Below are positions 37,764 to 49,683 of a DNA stretch of 64,000 bases, piece after piece. This DNA comes from CAHJXG01 sp964235485. Its GTDB lineage: Bacteria > Pseudomonadota > Alphaproteobacteria > Acetobacterales > Acetobacteraceae. A program made the position numbers and the translations under genes. Numbering within the stretch: the stretch's first letter is position 1; every line of letters starts with the position of its first letter. The stretch is taken from assembly GCA_964235485.1 (NCBI GenBank), contig CAXSAZ010000001.1, positions 1 through 64,000 on the forward strand, written 5' to 3'. The notes under the pieces were generated by a model. It ran no database searches and was not told the origin of the DNA. It saw nothing but the letters and a program-made list of their open reading frames with translations.

Positions 37764-38993
37764 TTAGCTCCGGTAGCTGCCATTGATGTCGATGTAGCCA
37801 TGGGTGAGGTCGCAGGTCCAGGCGGTGCCCACGCCCTTGCCGAGGCCGAGGTCCACGGCGATGCCGATCTCGCGCCCCTTCATGTGCGCCACCACCGGCG
37901 CTTCGTCGTAGCCCGGCGCCACGCCGCCATCGCGTGCCATCCAGGTGCCGCCCACGCCGACCGAGAGCTTGTCGCGGTCCGCCGGCTCGCCCGCCTTGCC
38001 CACCGCCATGACGATGCGGCCCCAGTTCGCGTCCTCCCCGGCGATGGCGGTCTTGACCAAGGGCGAGTTGGCGATGGCGAGCGCCACGCGCCGGGCGGAC
38101 TTGTTGCTGACCGCGCCCGTCACGTCGATGCGCACCAGTTTCTGCGCCCCTTCGCCGTCGCGGACCACCTGCAGCGCCAAATCCAGCAGCACGGCGTCCA
38201 GCGCGTCGCGGAAGTCGCGGACGAGGTGCTTGTCGTGCCGGCCCACCGCCGCGTGCGCCGCCTGCCCGGTGGCGAACAGCAGCACGGTGTCGCTGGTGGA
38301 GGTGTCGCTATCCACCGTGGTGCAGTTGAAGCTGCGCTTCACCCCGCGGGCCAGCATGTCCTGTAGCAGCCCGGCGGGCAGCTTCGCGTCCGTGAACACG
38401 AAGGCCAGCATGGTCGCCATGTCGGGCGCCACCATGCCGCTGCCCTTGGCGATGCCGATGATGCGGACCGGGCTACCGTCGATGGACGCCGTGCGCGTCG
38501 CGGCCTTGGGAAAGGTGTCGGTTGTCATGATGCCGCGCGCCGCGGCCATCCAGCCGTCCTCCGCCAAGGACGCATGAAGCTTGGGCAGGGCGGCGATCAG
38601 CTTGGCGTGGGGCAGCACCTCGCCGATCACGCCGGTGCTGGCGACGAACACCTCGTGCGCCCGGCAGCCGAGCAGGCCGGCCGCCGCCTCCGCCGTCGCG
38701 TCCACCGCTTCCACCCCGGCGCGCCCGGTGAACACGTTGGCGTTGCCGGCGTTCACCACCAGCGCCCGCGCCCGGCCATGCGCCAGCGCCGCCCGGCACC
38801 AGTCCACGGGCGCGCCGGGGCAGCGGTTGCGGGTGAACACGCCGGCGGCCGCCGTGCCCTCCGGCAGCGCCGCCATCACCAGGTCGGTGCGCCCGGCGTA
38901 GCGGATGCCGGCCTCCGCCGAGCCGAGCCGCACGCCGGCGAGCGGCGGCAGCTCCGGCATCGGCACCGCGAGCGGGCTGGTGGGCAGCGCCAC
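37764..38993 (-). CDS. argJ: Bifunctional glutamate N-acetyltransferase / amino-acid acetyltransferase
   Basis: Recycles the acetyl group from N-acetylornithine to glutamate in arginine synthesis, and may also use acetyl-CoA. The 409-residue proenzyme has the self-cleavage site (Ala-Thr in MVAPDMATMLAF), the preceding KGSGM, and NCTTVDSDTSTSDTVLL. I chose the GTG at 38993 because the resulting SPLAVPMPELPPLAGVRLGS matches the family N-terminus, and because it overlaps the foldase stop as TAGTG. The ATG 11 codons later would lose that conserved start. Confidence 0.94.
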   Translation of the reverse strand: MALPTSPLAVPMPELPPLAGVRLGSAEAGIRYAGRTDLVMAALPEGTAAAGVFTRNRCPGAPVDWCRAALAHGRARALVVNAGNANVFTGRAGVEAVDATAEAAAGLLGCRAHEVFVASTGVIGEVLPHAKLIAALPKLHASLAEDGWMAAARGIMTTDTFPKAATRTASIDGSPVRIIGIAKGSGMVAPDMATMLAFVFTDAKLPAGLLQDMLARGVKRSFNCTTVDSDTSTSDTVLLFATGQAAHAAVGRHDKHLVRDFRDALDAVLLDLALQVVRDGEGAQKLVRIDVTGAVSNKSARRVALAIANSPLVKTAIAGEDANWGRIVMAVGKAGEPADRDKLSVGVGGTWMARDGGVAPGYDEAPVVAHMKGREIGIAVDLGLGKGVGTAWTCDLTHGYIDINGSYRS

Positions 38994-39961
38994 TATTTGG
39001 CGGGGGTTGGGGCAGGGGTAGTAGGGGCGGGGGAGGGCAGGGCGCCGGCCGCCGGCGTCACCGGCGAGCCGTCCACGTTGAACTTCTCGATGGGCAGGCC
39101 GGTCTTGGCCTGGGCCAGCACGCGGCTCACGCCTTCCTGGATCAGCGTTTGCCGGATCTCGTCGTGCACCTGCTCCAGGCTGGGCGGCGGCGCGTTGCGG
39201 ACCTCCTGCACCTGGATCACGTGCCAGCCAAACCGGGTCTTGACCGGCGTTTGCGTTGTTTGCCCGGCTTTGAGCGCAAAGGCGACCTCGGAGAACTCCG
39301 GCAGCATGTCGCCTTTCTTGAAGAAGCCCAGGTCGCCGCCGCTCTGCGCGCCGGGGTCGGTGCTGTACTTCTTCGCAAGCTCCGCGAAGTCCGCGCCGCC
39401 GTTCAGCTCGGCGATGACCTTTTTCGCGGTTTCCTCGTCGGCGACCAGGATGTGGCGGGCGTGGACCTCGGTTTCCCCGGGCTTGCCGGCGAAGTCGCGC
39501 TCGTAGCGGGCCTTGATCGCGTCCTCCGTCAGCGTCGGTGCGATTTCCCGGGTCAGCAGGGCGTTCTGCAGCGCGCTGTCGGTGGCGCGGGCGACCATGC
39601 GCTGCACTGAGGGGTCGCGGTCCAGCCCTTCCTTCTTCGCGGCGAGCACCACGACATGGCGGTCGATCAACTGGTCCAGCAGCATCGGGTAGAGCGCCGT
39701 GGGCGGCATCCCGCGCAGCTCCTCCGGCAGCGCCTTGGCGGCGTCCGACAGCTCGGAAGCGTGGATCTCGTCCGTGCCGACGCGGGCGACCACGGGATCG
39801 GCCGCCGGGGCGGACGCTTGGCCCGGCGCGGGCACCGGGCGCGCGGCGGCCGGGGCTGCGGGGGCAGCCGCGGCGGGCGGCTTCGGAGCCTGCGCAAGCG
39901 CAAGGCCGGCAATGCTCAACGCGAGGGCGGCAGTGGTGGCGAACAGGCTCGGACGGCGCAT
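38993..39961 (-). CDS. Parvulin-type peptidyl-prolyl isomerase, periplasmic
   Basis: Exported foldase of 322 residues. The signal peptide is RRPSLFATTAALALSIAGLA; the next 40 residues are a Pro/Ala-rich linker. A SurA-like N-terminal helical region follows, then a PpiC rotamase domain (VHARHILVADEETAKKVIAE, GGDLGFFKKGDMLPEFSEVA and TRFGWHVIQVQEV). The C-terminus is again Pro/Ala-rich. An ATG seven codons upstream lacks a ribosome site, whereas GAGG precedes the chosen one. It is coupled by one-base overlap to argJ, an unusual functional pairing. Confidence 0.9.
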   Translation of the reverse strand: MRRPSLFATTAALALSIAGLALAQAPKPPAAAAPAAPAAARPVPAPGQASAPAADPVVARVGTDEIHASELSDAAKALPEELRGMPPTALYPMLLDQLIDRHVVVLAAKKEGLDRDPSVQRMVARATDSALQNALLTREIAPTLTEDAIKARYERDFAGKPGETEVHARHILVADEETAKKVIAELNGGADFAELAKKYSTDPGAQSGGDLGFFKKGDMLPEFSEVAFALKAGQTTQTPVKTRFGWHVIQVQEVRNAPPPSLEQVHDEIRQTLIQEGVSRVLAQAKTGLPIEKFNVDGSPVTPAAGALPSPAPTTPAPTPAK

Positions 39962-40148
39962 GGAAAACCTCGGACAGAGCATTCAGACGGGCGGACAATG
40001 CCCGAAGCGCCAGGGTGGGACAAGGCGCGGGCCGTGGCGGTCGGGCAACGGTCGTTGACCCTGGCCGGCCCGGGTCCTATCTGAGCCTTGCCTCCAACCC
40101 AATCGTGCCCGGCCCCTGCGACCCGGCCGCGCCACCCGAGGGCCTACC

Positions 40149-42881
<2,733 letters not shown>

Positions 42882-42893
42882 CAGCTCTTGTAG

Positions 42894-42920
42894 GGCGGAA
42901 AAGCGTCAGCGCCCTCCGCC
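42894..42920. terminator. Hairpin downstream of secA
   Basis: Arms GGCGGA and TCCGCC, 13 bases after the secA stop, between convergent genes. No T-run follows. Together with the next hairpin (42942-42967) it resembles a pair of halves of a dispersed palindromic repeat (both near GTAGGGCG- or GCCCTAC-type ends). Confidence 0.45.
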
Positions 42921-42941
42921 GGCTACGTAGGACCGCACGCC

Positions 42942-42967
42942 GGCGCATGACGCTTCGCTCATGCGCC
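42942..42967. repeat. REP-like palindrome between secA and a methyltransferase gene
   Basis: Perfect 9-base arms GGCGCATGA and TCATGCGCC around CGCTTCGC, followed by CTACGGG. This is the form of a short interspersed palindromic element seen in many high-GC proteobacteria (CGTAGGGCGCATGA-type). It could also end transcription from both sides. Confidence 0.55.
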
Positions 42968-42986
42968 CTACGGGTTGGAGCCGACC

Positions 42987-43802
42987 TCAGCGGCGCAGTT
43001 CTCCGGCAACCGGCCTGCGGCAGCGCACATGCAGGAAAAGCGGTGCCACGCGCGTATCGGCAACGGCGGGCACCGCTGCTACGGTGGCGTCGTCGGCGCA
43101 CGGCTCGCCCAGGCGCTCCGGCACGAAGCCGCTCGCAACGACCAGGTTGATCCAGGTGCTCAGCGTGCGGTGGAAGCGGGGTTCCTGGAACGGCGGGACG
43201 CGGGCACGCTCTTCCTGCGATGCGGGGCCGAACCACCATCGGTCCACCCGTCCGTCGATGTTGTCGAAATAGCCGCCCACCTCGACCGCGCGCACCGTGG
43301 TGCCGTCCGCCTCGCGCAGCACGCGCCGGTGCGGCGGCACGAAGCAGGGGTGCAGGATGGAGAACTGCAGGAAGCCGCCCGGCCGCAGCACCCGGCAGAC
43401 TTCGGCCAAAGCCGCCGCCTGGTCGGGCATGTCCATCAGCGACATGAAGGCAGTCGCGAAGTCGAACGCCCCATCGGCAAAGGGCAGGCGGGCCGCGTCG
43501 GCGTGGACATACTCGATGCCGAGCGGTTCGGACGCTTCCGCCTCGCGCGCGTGGCGCAGGAAGGTGGGCGACATGTCGAGCGCCGTCATGCGTGCACCGC
43601 GCCGGGCGACCTCGCGCGTGTTGCCGCCTTCCCCGCAGCCGATGTCAAGGCCGTGCAGCCCGGCCACGGGCGGCAGCATGGCCAGGAAGGCAGGTGTGTT
43701 CACCCGGTCGCGATACACGTCGAACCCGGCCCGCGCGTGGCGCGTCCAGGTCTCGGCGTTCGCTTCCCAACAGGCTGCCGCTTCGGCTTGGGTTATGGTC
43801 AT
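42987..43802 (-). CDS. Class I SAM-dependent methyltransferase
   Basis: A 271-residue methyltransferase of the Methyltransf_11/UbiE-like type. SAM motif I is LHGLDIGCGEGGNTREVAR, motif II acidic end TALDMSPTFL, then DAARLPFADGAFDFATAF and VCRVLRPGGFLQFSILHP. The acceptor is unknown. It lies between a REP-like palindrome and the ClC channel gene, on the same strand as the latter. Confidence 0.87.
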   Translation of the reverse strand: MTITQAEAAACWEANAETWTRHARAGFDVYRDRVNTPAFLAMLPPVAGLHGLDIGCGEGGNTREVARRGARMTALDMSPTFLRHAREAEASEPLGIEYVHADAARLPFADGAFDFATAFMSLMDMPDQAAALAEVCRVLRPGGFLQFSILHPCFVPPHRRVLREADGTTVRAVEVGGYFDNIDGRVDRWWFGPASQEERARVPPFQEPRFHRTLSTWINLVVASGFVPERLGEPCADDATVAAVPAVADTRVAPLFLHVRCRRPVAGELRR

Positions 43803-43838
43803 TGGACGCCCAGACTGCTCCCTATGCGGCTGCCGGCG

Positions 43839-45668
43839 CTACTCCCCCGACAGCTCACGCCGCCGCTTCTCCAACTCCTCGCTGTAGCGGCGCAGCGCAT
43901 ACTGCTCGGTCAGCACGCCAATGACCCGCATATTCTCCGCGCTGTCCACCACGGCCAGCTCGTCGCTTTCCGCCGTTTCAAACATGTGCACCGCTTCCTT
44001 GATCGTCATCTGCGGCAGCAGCACGGTTTTGCGGTGGTGCACCACGTCGGACAGCTTGGTCGCACCCTCCGGCGCGGCGTGGCCCTCGGAGGTCGCGAGG
44101 ATGCCGGCGTAGCGGTCCGCCGCGTCCACCGCGACGACGCGGGCGACCGAACCCAGCACGAACTCCCGCCGGAACGCCGCCAAGGTCATGTCGATCGGCA
44201 CCCGGCGGTACTCGCGCCGCATCATCCGCCCCACCGTCAGGCTGCGCATCCAGCCGATATCGACGGCGCTGCGGATCGCCTCGCCGCGCAGGTGGAAGCG
44301 CCAGGTCGCGAAGCTGTAGCCGAAGGTGCGGCGCACCGTGATGGCGGACACGACGCTCGCAGCCAGCACGGCAATGGTCATGGGCAGCGACCCCGTGCTT
44401 TCCAGCGCCAGGAACGCCATGGTCAGCGGCCCGCCCACCACCGCCACCGCCAGCGCGCTCATGCCCACCAGCGCGCAGATCACCGCCGGCAGCGCCTGCA
44501 CGGCCGTCACCAAGGCCAGCGCGCCGGCGAACAGCTTGCCCACCAACGCGCCCAGGAACAGCGAAGCAAAGAACAGCCCGCCGCGAAACCCGGAGCCGAT
44601 GCTGATGGCGGAGGCGATTGCCTTTAGGAGAATCAGCAGCCCGATCTGCTGCAGGCTGTAGGGCGCATCGAGCGCCACCCGCAGCGCCGAATGGCCGGAC
44701 GACAGCACCGCCGGGGACAGCAGCGCCATGGCGCCCACCGCGAGGCCGCCCAGCGCCGGGCGGGTCCAGCCCGGCATCCGGCTACGGCGGAACAGCCCTT
44801 CGACCAGCGTGACGCCGCGCATCAGGGCGACGCCGCCCAGCGCGCACAACATGCCGAGCGCCAAGATCGGCACGTAGTCCACCGTCTCGATCACCGTGGG
44901 CACCCGGATGTCGAAGCCGACGCCGGGGCCGACCAGGACGCGCATCACGGACACCGCGCAGATCGCCGACATCACCACGGGCGCCAGCGTGGTGAGCGAG
45001 TAGGTGCCGATCACCAGCTCGAATGCATAGAACGCGCCGGCCAAGGGCGCGTTGAACGCGGCGGCGATGGCGCCCGCAGCACCACAGCCCACCAAGAGCC
45101 GCAGGTCCGTCCGCCGCACCCGGAACGCCCGGCCCAGCCAGGACGCCATGGCCGAGCCGATCTGCGCAAAGCCGGCCTCCAGCCCCACCGACGCGCCGAC
45201 GCCGTTCGACCACACGGTCTGGCCCACCACGACCACGCTGTCCACCAGGGACATCCGGCCGCCATACAGCGCGTTGGCTTCGATGGGGTCGATGGTCCGG
45301 CGCGGCAGCCAGCGGGCCAGCGCCAAGCCGGCAACGCCCAGGGCCAGCCCGCCGAGGCTCGGCACCAAAAGGGCGCGCAGGGTCTCGATGGTGGGCATGG
45401 CGGACAGGAACTCGCCCGGTCCCAGGTTGTAAAGCGCCCGGTGCATCGCCTGCGCGACCGTTTCCATCGCGACCACGACCAGCCCGGCGCCCAGGCCCAC
45501 AAAGGCCGACAACACCACCAGCCAGATCTCGTCCGCCCGGACCAGGGCGCGGAGCGTTTGCGGGACGTGCGCCACCACGTCGGAGATCGGTCGCCGCTCC
45601 CGCCGGGCGCGCAGGCCCGCCGCGGCGTTCGGACCGGCGAGGCCAGTGCTGCTGGGAGGAGGGGACAT
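43839..45668 (-). CDS. ClC-family chloride channel/transporter with CBS region
   Basis: Membrane protein of 609 residues. The ClC core shows the first selectivity segment GVGASVGLEAGFAQIGSAMA, where the usual GREGP is GLEAG; the gating glutamate is kept. The second is SGFRGGLFFASLFLGALVGK in place of G-G-x-F-x-P. A C-terminal cytoplasmic CBS pair (from RVPIDMTLAAFRREFVLG to MTIKEAVHMFETAESDELAV) probably binds nucleotide. The two altered motifs leave ion selectivity (chloride, nitrate, fluoride) and channel-versus-antiporter mode open. A TTG 14 codons upstream is an alternative start. Confidence 0.88.
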   Translation of the reverse strand: MSPPPSSTGLAGPNAAAGLRARRERRPISDVVAHVPQTLRALVRADEIWLVVLSAFVGLGAGLVVVAMETVAQAMHRALYNLGPGEFLSAMPTIETLRALLVPSLGGLALGVAGLALARWLPRRTIDPIEANALYGGRMSLVDSVVVVGQTVWSNGVGASVGLEAGFAQIGSAMASWLGRAFRVRRTDLRLLVGCGAAGAIAAAFNAPLAGAFYAFELVIGTYSLTTLAPVVMSAICAVSVMRVLVGPGVGFDIRVPTVIETVDYVPILALGMLCALGGVALMRGVTLVEGLFRRSRMPGWTRPALGGLAVGAMALLSPAVLSSGHSALRVALDAPYSLQQIGLLILLKAIASAISIGSGFRGGLFFASLFLGALVGKLFAGALALVTAVQALPAVICALVGMSALAVAVVGGPLTMAFLALESTGSLPMTIAVLAASVVSAITVRRTFGYSFATWRFHLRGEAIRSAVDIGWMRSLTVGRMMRREYRRVPIDMTLAAFRREFVLGSVARVVAVDAADRYAGILATSEGHAAPEGATKLSDVVHHRKTVLLPQMTIKEAVHMFETAESDELAVVDSAENMRVIGVLTEQYALRRYSEELEKRRRELSGE

Positions 45669-45803
45669 CGCGAGGGCCAAACGGGACAAAAGGTGCGGAA
45701 ACCCGCCCAAGCCGGGCGAGGCTCACCCATTACTGCGACCACCTTGCCACGGCTTCAACCAGGCTGAGCGGGAAAAAGCCGCTCCTTTGTATCGTTTCGA
45801 CAA

Positions 45804-46784
45804 TTACCCTGCATTTCGTTCGCGTTGTGTGTTTTCTAGGTCGTCATCGACGAAGGCTTGGACCAGCTCGGCCAGGCTTTCATGGGGCGCGAAGCCCAAA
45901 GCGGGGGCGCGGACCGGGTGGAACGCCGCGGGCCAGCCGCCGACAATGGCGGCGATTGCCGGGTCGGGGCGACGCTCCACCAGGGCGGACGCGCCGGGCC
46001 GCACGCTGTCCAGGGCTTGCAGCATCTCGTTCACGGTCGCGCTCATGCCCGGCGGGTTCACGCCGCGGTCGAGGCCCATCGGCCCCGTGTCCATCGCCGC
46101 CGCGTGCAGCAGCCAATCGACGGCGCGCCGGGGGCTGCAAATCCACACCGCAAAGTCGTCCGGCACGGGCAAGGTGGCCGGCAAGCCCAGCAGCGGCTCG
46201 CGCAGGATGCTGCTCACGAAGCTGCTGGCGGCCTTGTTGGGCCGGCCCGGGCGCACGACCACCGTGGGCAGCCGGATCAGCACGGCGTCGAGCATCCCCC
46301 GACGGCTGGCGTCGGCGAGGAACAGCTCCGCCGCCGCCTTCTGCGCGCCGTAGCTGTTGGCCGGCACCTGCCGCGCATCATCCCCGAGCACCGCACCCTG
46401 CCCGCCGCTGAAGCTCGCGACCGAGCTGGTGAACACCACGCGGGTCGGCATGGCCAGGCGGCGGCAGGCGTCGATCACCGCGTCCGTGCCGCGCATGTTG
46501 ACCCGGCGGCCCAGCTCGTAATCCGCTTCCGCCGCGGCGCTCACCACGGCGGCGAGGTGGAACACCACCTCCGTGCCGGGCGGGACCGCCGCCGCGGGCA
46601 GCTCGGCCAGGTCGCCGGCCAGGCTGTGCACCGGGAAGGGGGCGCTCGTGGGCGGGGGCGGGGCCTGGAGGTCGAACAGCGTCAGGCTGCTCACCGGGCG
46701 TCCACCCAATGCGCCCTCCGCCGCCAGCCGGGCGGCCAGCTTGCGGCCCAGGAACCCGGCGCCGCCCAGGATGGTGATGTGCAT
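45804..46784 (-). CDS. NAD-dependent epimerase/dehydrogenase, DenD-like
   Basis: Extended SDR of 326 residues, most like D-erythronate 4-dehydrogenase. The NAD loop is ITILGGAGFLGRKLAARLA, the active site Ser-Tyr-x-x-x-Lys is VVFTSSVASF then NSYGAQKAAAE. DenD acts with a kinase and isomerase on four-carbon sugar acids, but no den partner genes are near, so the substrate is uncertain. It is divergent from the diaminopropionate lyase gene; the 66-base gap must hold both promoters. Confidence 0.82.
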   Translation of the reverse strand: MHITILGGAGFLGRKLAARLAAEGALGGRPVSSLTLFDLQAPPPPTSAPFPVHSLAGDLAELPAAAVPPGTEVVFHLAAVVSAAAEADYELGRRVNMRGTDAVIDACRRLAMPTRVVFTSSVASFSGGQGAVLGDDARQVPANSYGAQKAAAELFLADASRRGMLDAVLIRLPTVVVRPGRPNKAASSFVSSILREPLLGLPATLPVPDDFAVWICSPRRAVDWLLHAAAMDTGPMGLDRGVNPPGMSATVNEMLQALDSVRPGASALVERRPDPAIAAIVGGWPAAFHPVRAPALGFAPHESLAELVQAFVDDDLENTQRERNAG

Positions 46785-46850
46785 GGCGTTCCCCCATTAT
46801 TGGTCCGCCGAGCACTAGCCGCCGCCCGCCGCCCGCGCAATTGTGCTGGC

Positions 46851-48014
46851 ATGGCCGATTCCTCGCCGTTCCGCTGCCTGCCCAACCCGCGCCGGGGCGT
46901 CCCGGGCATCGTGGTGCTGCCCCAGGGAGGGTTCCGGCGTGCGCGGGCGGACATTTCGGCTTGGCCGGGCTACGCGCCTACCCCGCTTCATGCCCTGCCC
47001 GGAATCGCGGCGGAGGCCCGCATCGCGGCGCTCCATATAAAGGACGAGTCCGGGCGCTTCGGCCTCGGCAGCTTCAAGGCGCTGGGCGGCGCCTACGCCG
47101 TGGCCGGCGTGCTGTCCGCGGAGCTGGCCCGGCGCGGCGCGGCGCTGTCGGCCACGACGGCGGACCTGTTCGCCGGGCGCTACGCCGCGGACACGCGGAA
47201 CATCACCGTTGCCTGCGCCACGGACGGCAACCACGGCCGCAGCGTCGCCTGGGGCGCACAGCGGTTCGGCGCGGCCTGCGCCATCTTCGTGCACGAGGGG
47301 GTCAGCCAAGGGCGCATCGACGCCATCGCCCACTACGGCGCCGCGATCCACGTCGTGCCCGGCAGGGACGACGACGCGGTGCGCGCGGCGGCGGCGGAGG
47401 CGGAGCGGCAGGGCTGGTTCGTCGTGTCCGACACGTCCTGGCCGGGCTACACCGAAATCCCGCGCGACGTCATGCAGGGCTACCGCGTGATGGCGGAGGA
47501 GGCGCTGGACCAATGGCCGGGTCCGCCGCCCACCCACGTCTTCATCCAGGGCGGCGTGGGCGGCGTCGCCGCGGCGGTGTCCGTGTCAGTACGCACCCGG
47601 CTCGACCCGGCGCCGAGCCTGATCGTCGTCGAGCCGGAGCGCGCCGCCTGCCTGCTGGCCAGCGCGGCGGCGGGGGCGCCCACGCCGGCCGCTGGCGATC
47701 TCGACACGGTCATGGCCGGCCTGGCGTGCGGCGAGCCGAGCCTGATCGCCTGGCAGGAGCTCGACCGCGCCACGGCGGCGTTCCTCGCCATTCCGGACGA
47801 GGCGGCGGTGGACGCGATGCGGCGGCTGGCGCGGGAAGGCATCGTGTCCGGCGAGTCGGGGGCGGCGGGCCTTGCGGGCCTGCTGCTGGCGGCGGGCGAC
47901 CCGGCGGCGCGCACGGCCCTGGCACTCGGCCCCGACAGCCGCGTGCTGGCCTTCAGCACGGAAAGCGCGACCGACCCGGCGCTGTATGCGCGCCTCGTCG
48001 GGACCGCCGCTTGA
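46851..48014 (+). CDS. Diaminopropionate ammonia-lyase
   Basis: PLP fold-type II enzyme that splits 2,3-diaminopropionate to pyruvate and two ammonia. The 387-residue protein has the PLP lysine in RFGLGSFKALGGAYAVAGVL, TDGNHGRSVAWGA, and the phosphate loop QGGVGGVAAAV, all with the family's spacing. The DMT transporter overlaps its end as TTGA, suggesting export or import of an amino acid linked to this reaction. Confidence 0.9.
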   Translation: MADSSPFRCLPNPRRGVPGIVVLPQGGFRRARADISAWPGYAPTPLHALPGIAAEARIAALHIKDESGRFGLGSFKALGGAYAVAGVLSAELARRGAALSATTADLFAGRYAADTRNITVACATDGNHGRSVAWGAQRFGAACAIFVHEGVSQGRIDAIAHYGAAIHVVPGRDDDAVRAAAAEAERQGWFVVSDTSWPGYTEIPRDVMQGYRVMAEEALDQWPGPPPTHVFIQGGVGGVAAAVSVSVRTRLDPAPSLIVVEPERAACLLASAAAGAPTPAAGDLDTVMAGLACGEPSLIAWQELDRATAAFLAIPDEAAVDAMRRLAREGIVSGESGAAGLAGLLLAAGDPAARTALALGPDSRVLAFSTESATDPALYARLVGTAA

Positions 48015-48895
48015 CCCGCATCCCGGCCTCCGCGCTGGTTCAGTTGGGGGGCGCGGTGCTGCTGCTCGGGTCGAGCTGGCCAATCACCCGCTACGCGCTG
48101 CTGGAGGGCGCTGCGCCGTTCTGGTTCGCGCTGGGCCGGGCTGGGCTTTCGGCGACGGCGGCGACGGTGGTGCTGGGAGCGTTGGGCCGGCTGCGCCGGC
48201 CGGCGCGGCGCGACATGCCGGCGCTGCTGGCGCTCGGGCTGCTGCAACTGGCCGGGTTCTTCGCGCTGGCGCACGCGGCGGTGGCTTGGGTGCCGGCCGG
48301 GCGGACCACCATCTTGTCCAACGCCACCCTGGTCTGGACCGTGCCGCTGTCCGTCCTGGTGCTGGGCGAGGCGATTTCGCCCCGGCGGTGGATGGCAGCC
48401 GGGCTGGCGACGGTGGGTGTGGTGGTGCTGAGCGGCCCCTGGGCCATCGACTGGTCGGCGCCAGGTTTGCTGCTGGGGCACGCGCTGCTGCTCGGCGCGG
48501 CCGGGTGCTGGGCCATGACCATGGCGGTCGTGCGGCGCTGGCCGCCCCGCTTGACCATGCTGGAACTGCTGCCCTGGGCGTTCGGGCTGGCGAGCTTTGC
48601 CTTGCTGCCGCTCGCCACCCTGCACGCGCCGGGCACCTGGACCGCGCCGGCGGTCGCGGCGCTGCTCGGCATCGGGCTGGTCGCGGCGCCGGTCGGCACC
48701 TGGTGCACGATGCAGGCGACGGTGGCGCTGCCGCTGGTGGTGGCGTCCATCGGCTTCCTGGCGGCGCCCGCGGTCGGCCTGCTGATCGCGGCGGCGTGGC
48801 TGCACGAGCCGTTGACGGCGGACGTGGTTGCCGGGTCGGTCCTGATCCTGGGCGCCGGCGCCGTTGCGGCCGTGCCGGGCCGGCGCGCGCCATGA
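48011..48895 (+). CDS. DMT-family (EamA) transporter
   Basis: Ten-helix inner-membrane transporter of 294 residues with two EamA repeats (LLGSSWPITRYALLEG in the first, LEPLTADVVAGSVLILGAGA-like ending in the second, written HEPLTADVVAGSVLILGAG). The start is TTG, overlapping the lyase stop by four bases, so translation is coupled. Most relatives export amino acids or small metabolites; export of a diaminopropionate-related compound is a guess from position only. Confidence 0.85.
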   Translation: MTRIPASALVQLGGAVLLLGSSWPITRYALLEGAAPFWFALGRAGLSATAATVVLGALGRLRRPARRDMPALLALGLLQLAGFFALAHAAVAWVPAGRTTILSNATLVWTVPLSVLVLGEAISPRRWMAAGLATVGVVVLSGPWAIDWSAPGLLLGHALLLGAAGCWAMTMAVVRRWPPRLTMLELLPWAFGLASFALLPLATLHAPGTWTAPAVAALLGIGLVAAPVGTWCTMQATVALPLVVASIGFLAAPAVGLLIAAAWLHEPLTADVVAGSVLILGAGAVAAVPGRRAP

Positions 48896-49683
48896 TCCTG
48901 CATTCGGTCGAGGCCGGGGCGGACCGCGGCGCCGGGCCGCCCGTGGCGCTGCTGCACGGGCTGTTCGGCGCGGCCGGCAACTTCGCCATGATCCAGCGGC
49001 GGCTTGCCGACACGCGCCGGGTGATCGCGTTCGACCTGCGCAACCACGGCGTCAGCCCGCATGATCCCGACATGTCCTACGCCGCCATGGCGGAGGACGT
49101 GCTGGACAGCCTCAAGGCCCTGGGCGTGACACAGGCGGCGCTGGTCGGCCATTCCATGGGCGGCAAGGTGGCGATGCAGGCGGCGCTGCTGCGGCCGGAG
49201 CGGGTCAGCCGGCTATTGGTGGCCGACATCGCGCCGGTCCGTTACGACCCGGCGTTCCGCGGCATCGCCGATGCCATGCTGGCCGTGCCGGTCGGCCCCG
49301 GGCTGACGCGGGGGGCGGCCGATGCCGCGCTGGCGCCCGCCGTGCCGGACCCGGCGGTGCGCGGCTTCCTGCTGCAGAACCTGCGGCTCGGCCCGGACGC
49401 CGCTTGGCGCATCGGGCTGCCGGAGATCGCGGCGGCCCTGCCCGGCATCGAGGGCTGGGACGCGCCGCCCGATGCTCCCTATCCCGGGCCGGTGCTGATG
49501 CTGCGCGGCGAGCGGTCCGATTACGTGCGGCCGGAACACCGGCCGGCGGTCCGCGCGCTGTTCCCCGCCGCCCAGTTCATGGCGCTGAAGGGCGCCGGGC
49601 ATTGGCTGCACGCGGACGCGCCGGACGCTTTTGTCGCCATCGCGCAGGCGTTCCTCGACCGCCCGTTCAGTTCGACTGCTTGA
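48892..49683 (+). CDS. Alpha/beta hydrolase (YbfF-like esterase)
   Basis: Hydrolase of 263 residues. The oxyanion loop is HGLFGAAGNFAMIQ, the nucleophile elbow GHSMGGKVAMQ (Ser), acid in RGERSDYVRPE and histidine in LKGAGHWLHADAP. The pattern is that of YbfF-type short-chain esterases. It overlaps the DMT gene as ATGA and so is third in the diaminopropionate lyase operon. Its 3' end overlaps the end of the convergent glycosylase gene by 17 bases. Confidence 0.88.
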   Translation: MILHSVEAGADRGAGPPVALLHGLFGAAGNFAMIQRRLADTRRVIAFDLRNHGVSPHDPDMSYAAMAEDVLDSLKALGVTQAALVGHSMGGKVAMQAALLRPERVSRLLVADIAPVRYDPAFRGIADAMLAVPVGPGLTRGAADAALAPAVPDPAVRGFLLQNLRLGPDAAWRIGLPEIAAALPGIEGWDAPPDAPYPGPVLMLRGERSDYVRPEHRPAVRALFPAAQFMALKGAGHWLHADAPDAFVAIAQAFLDRPFSSTA

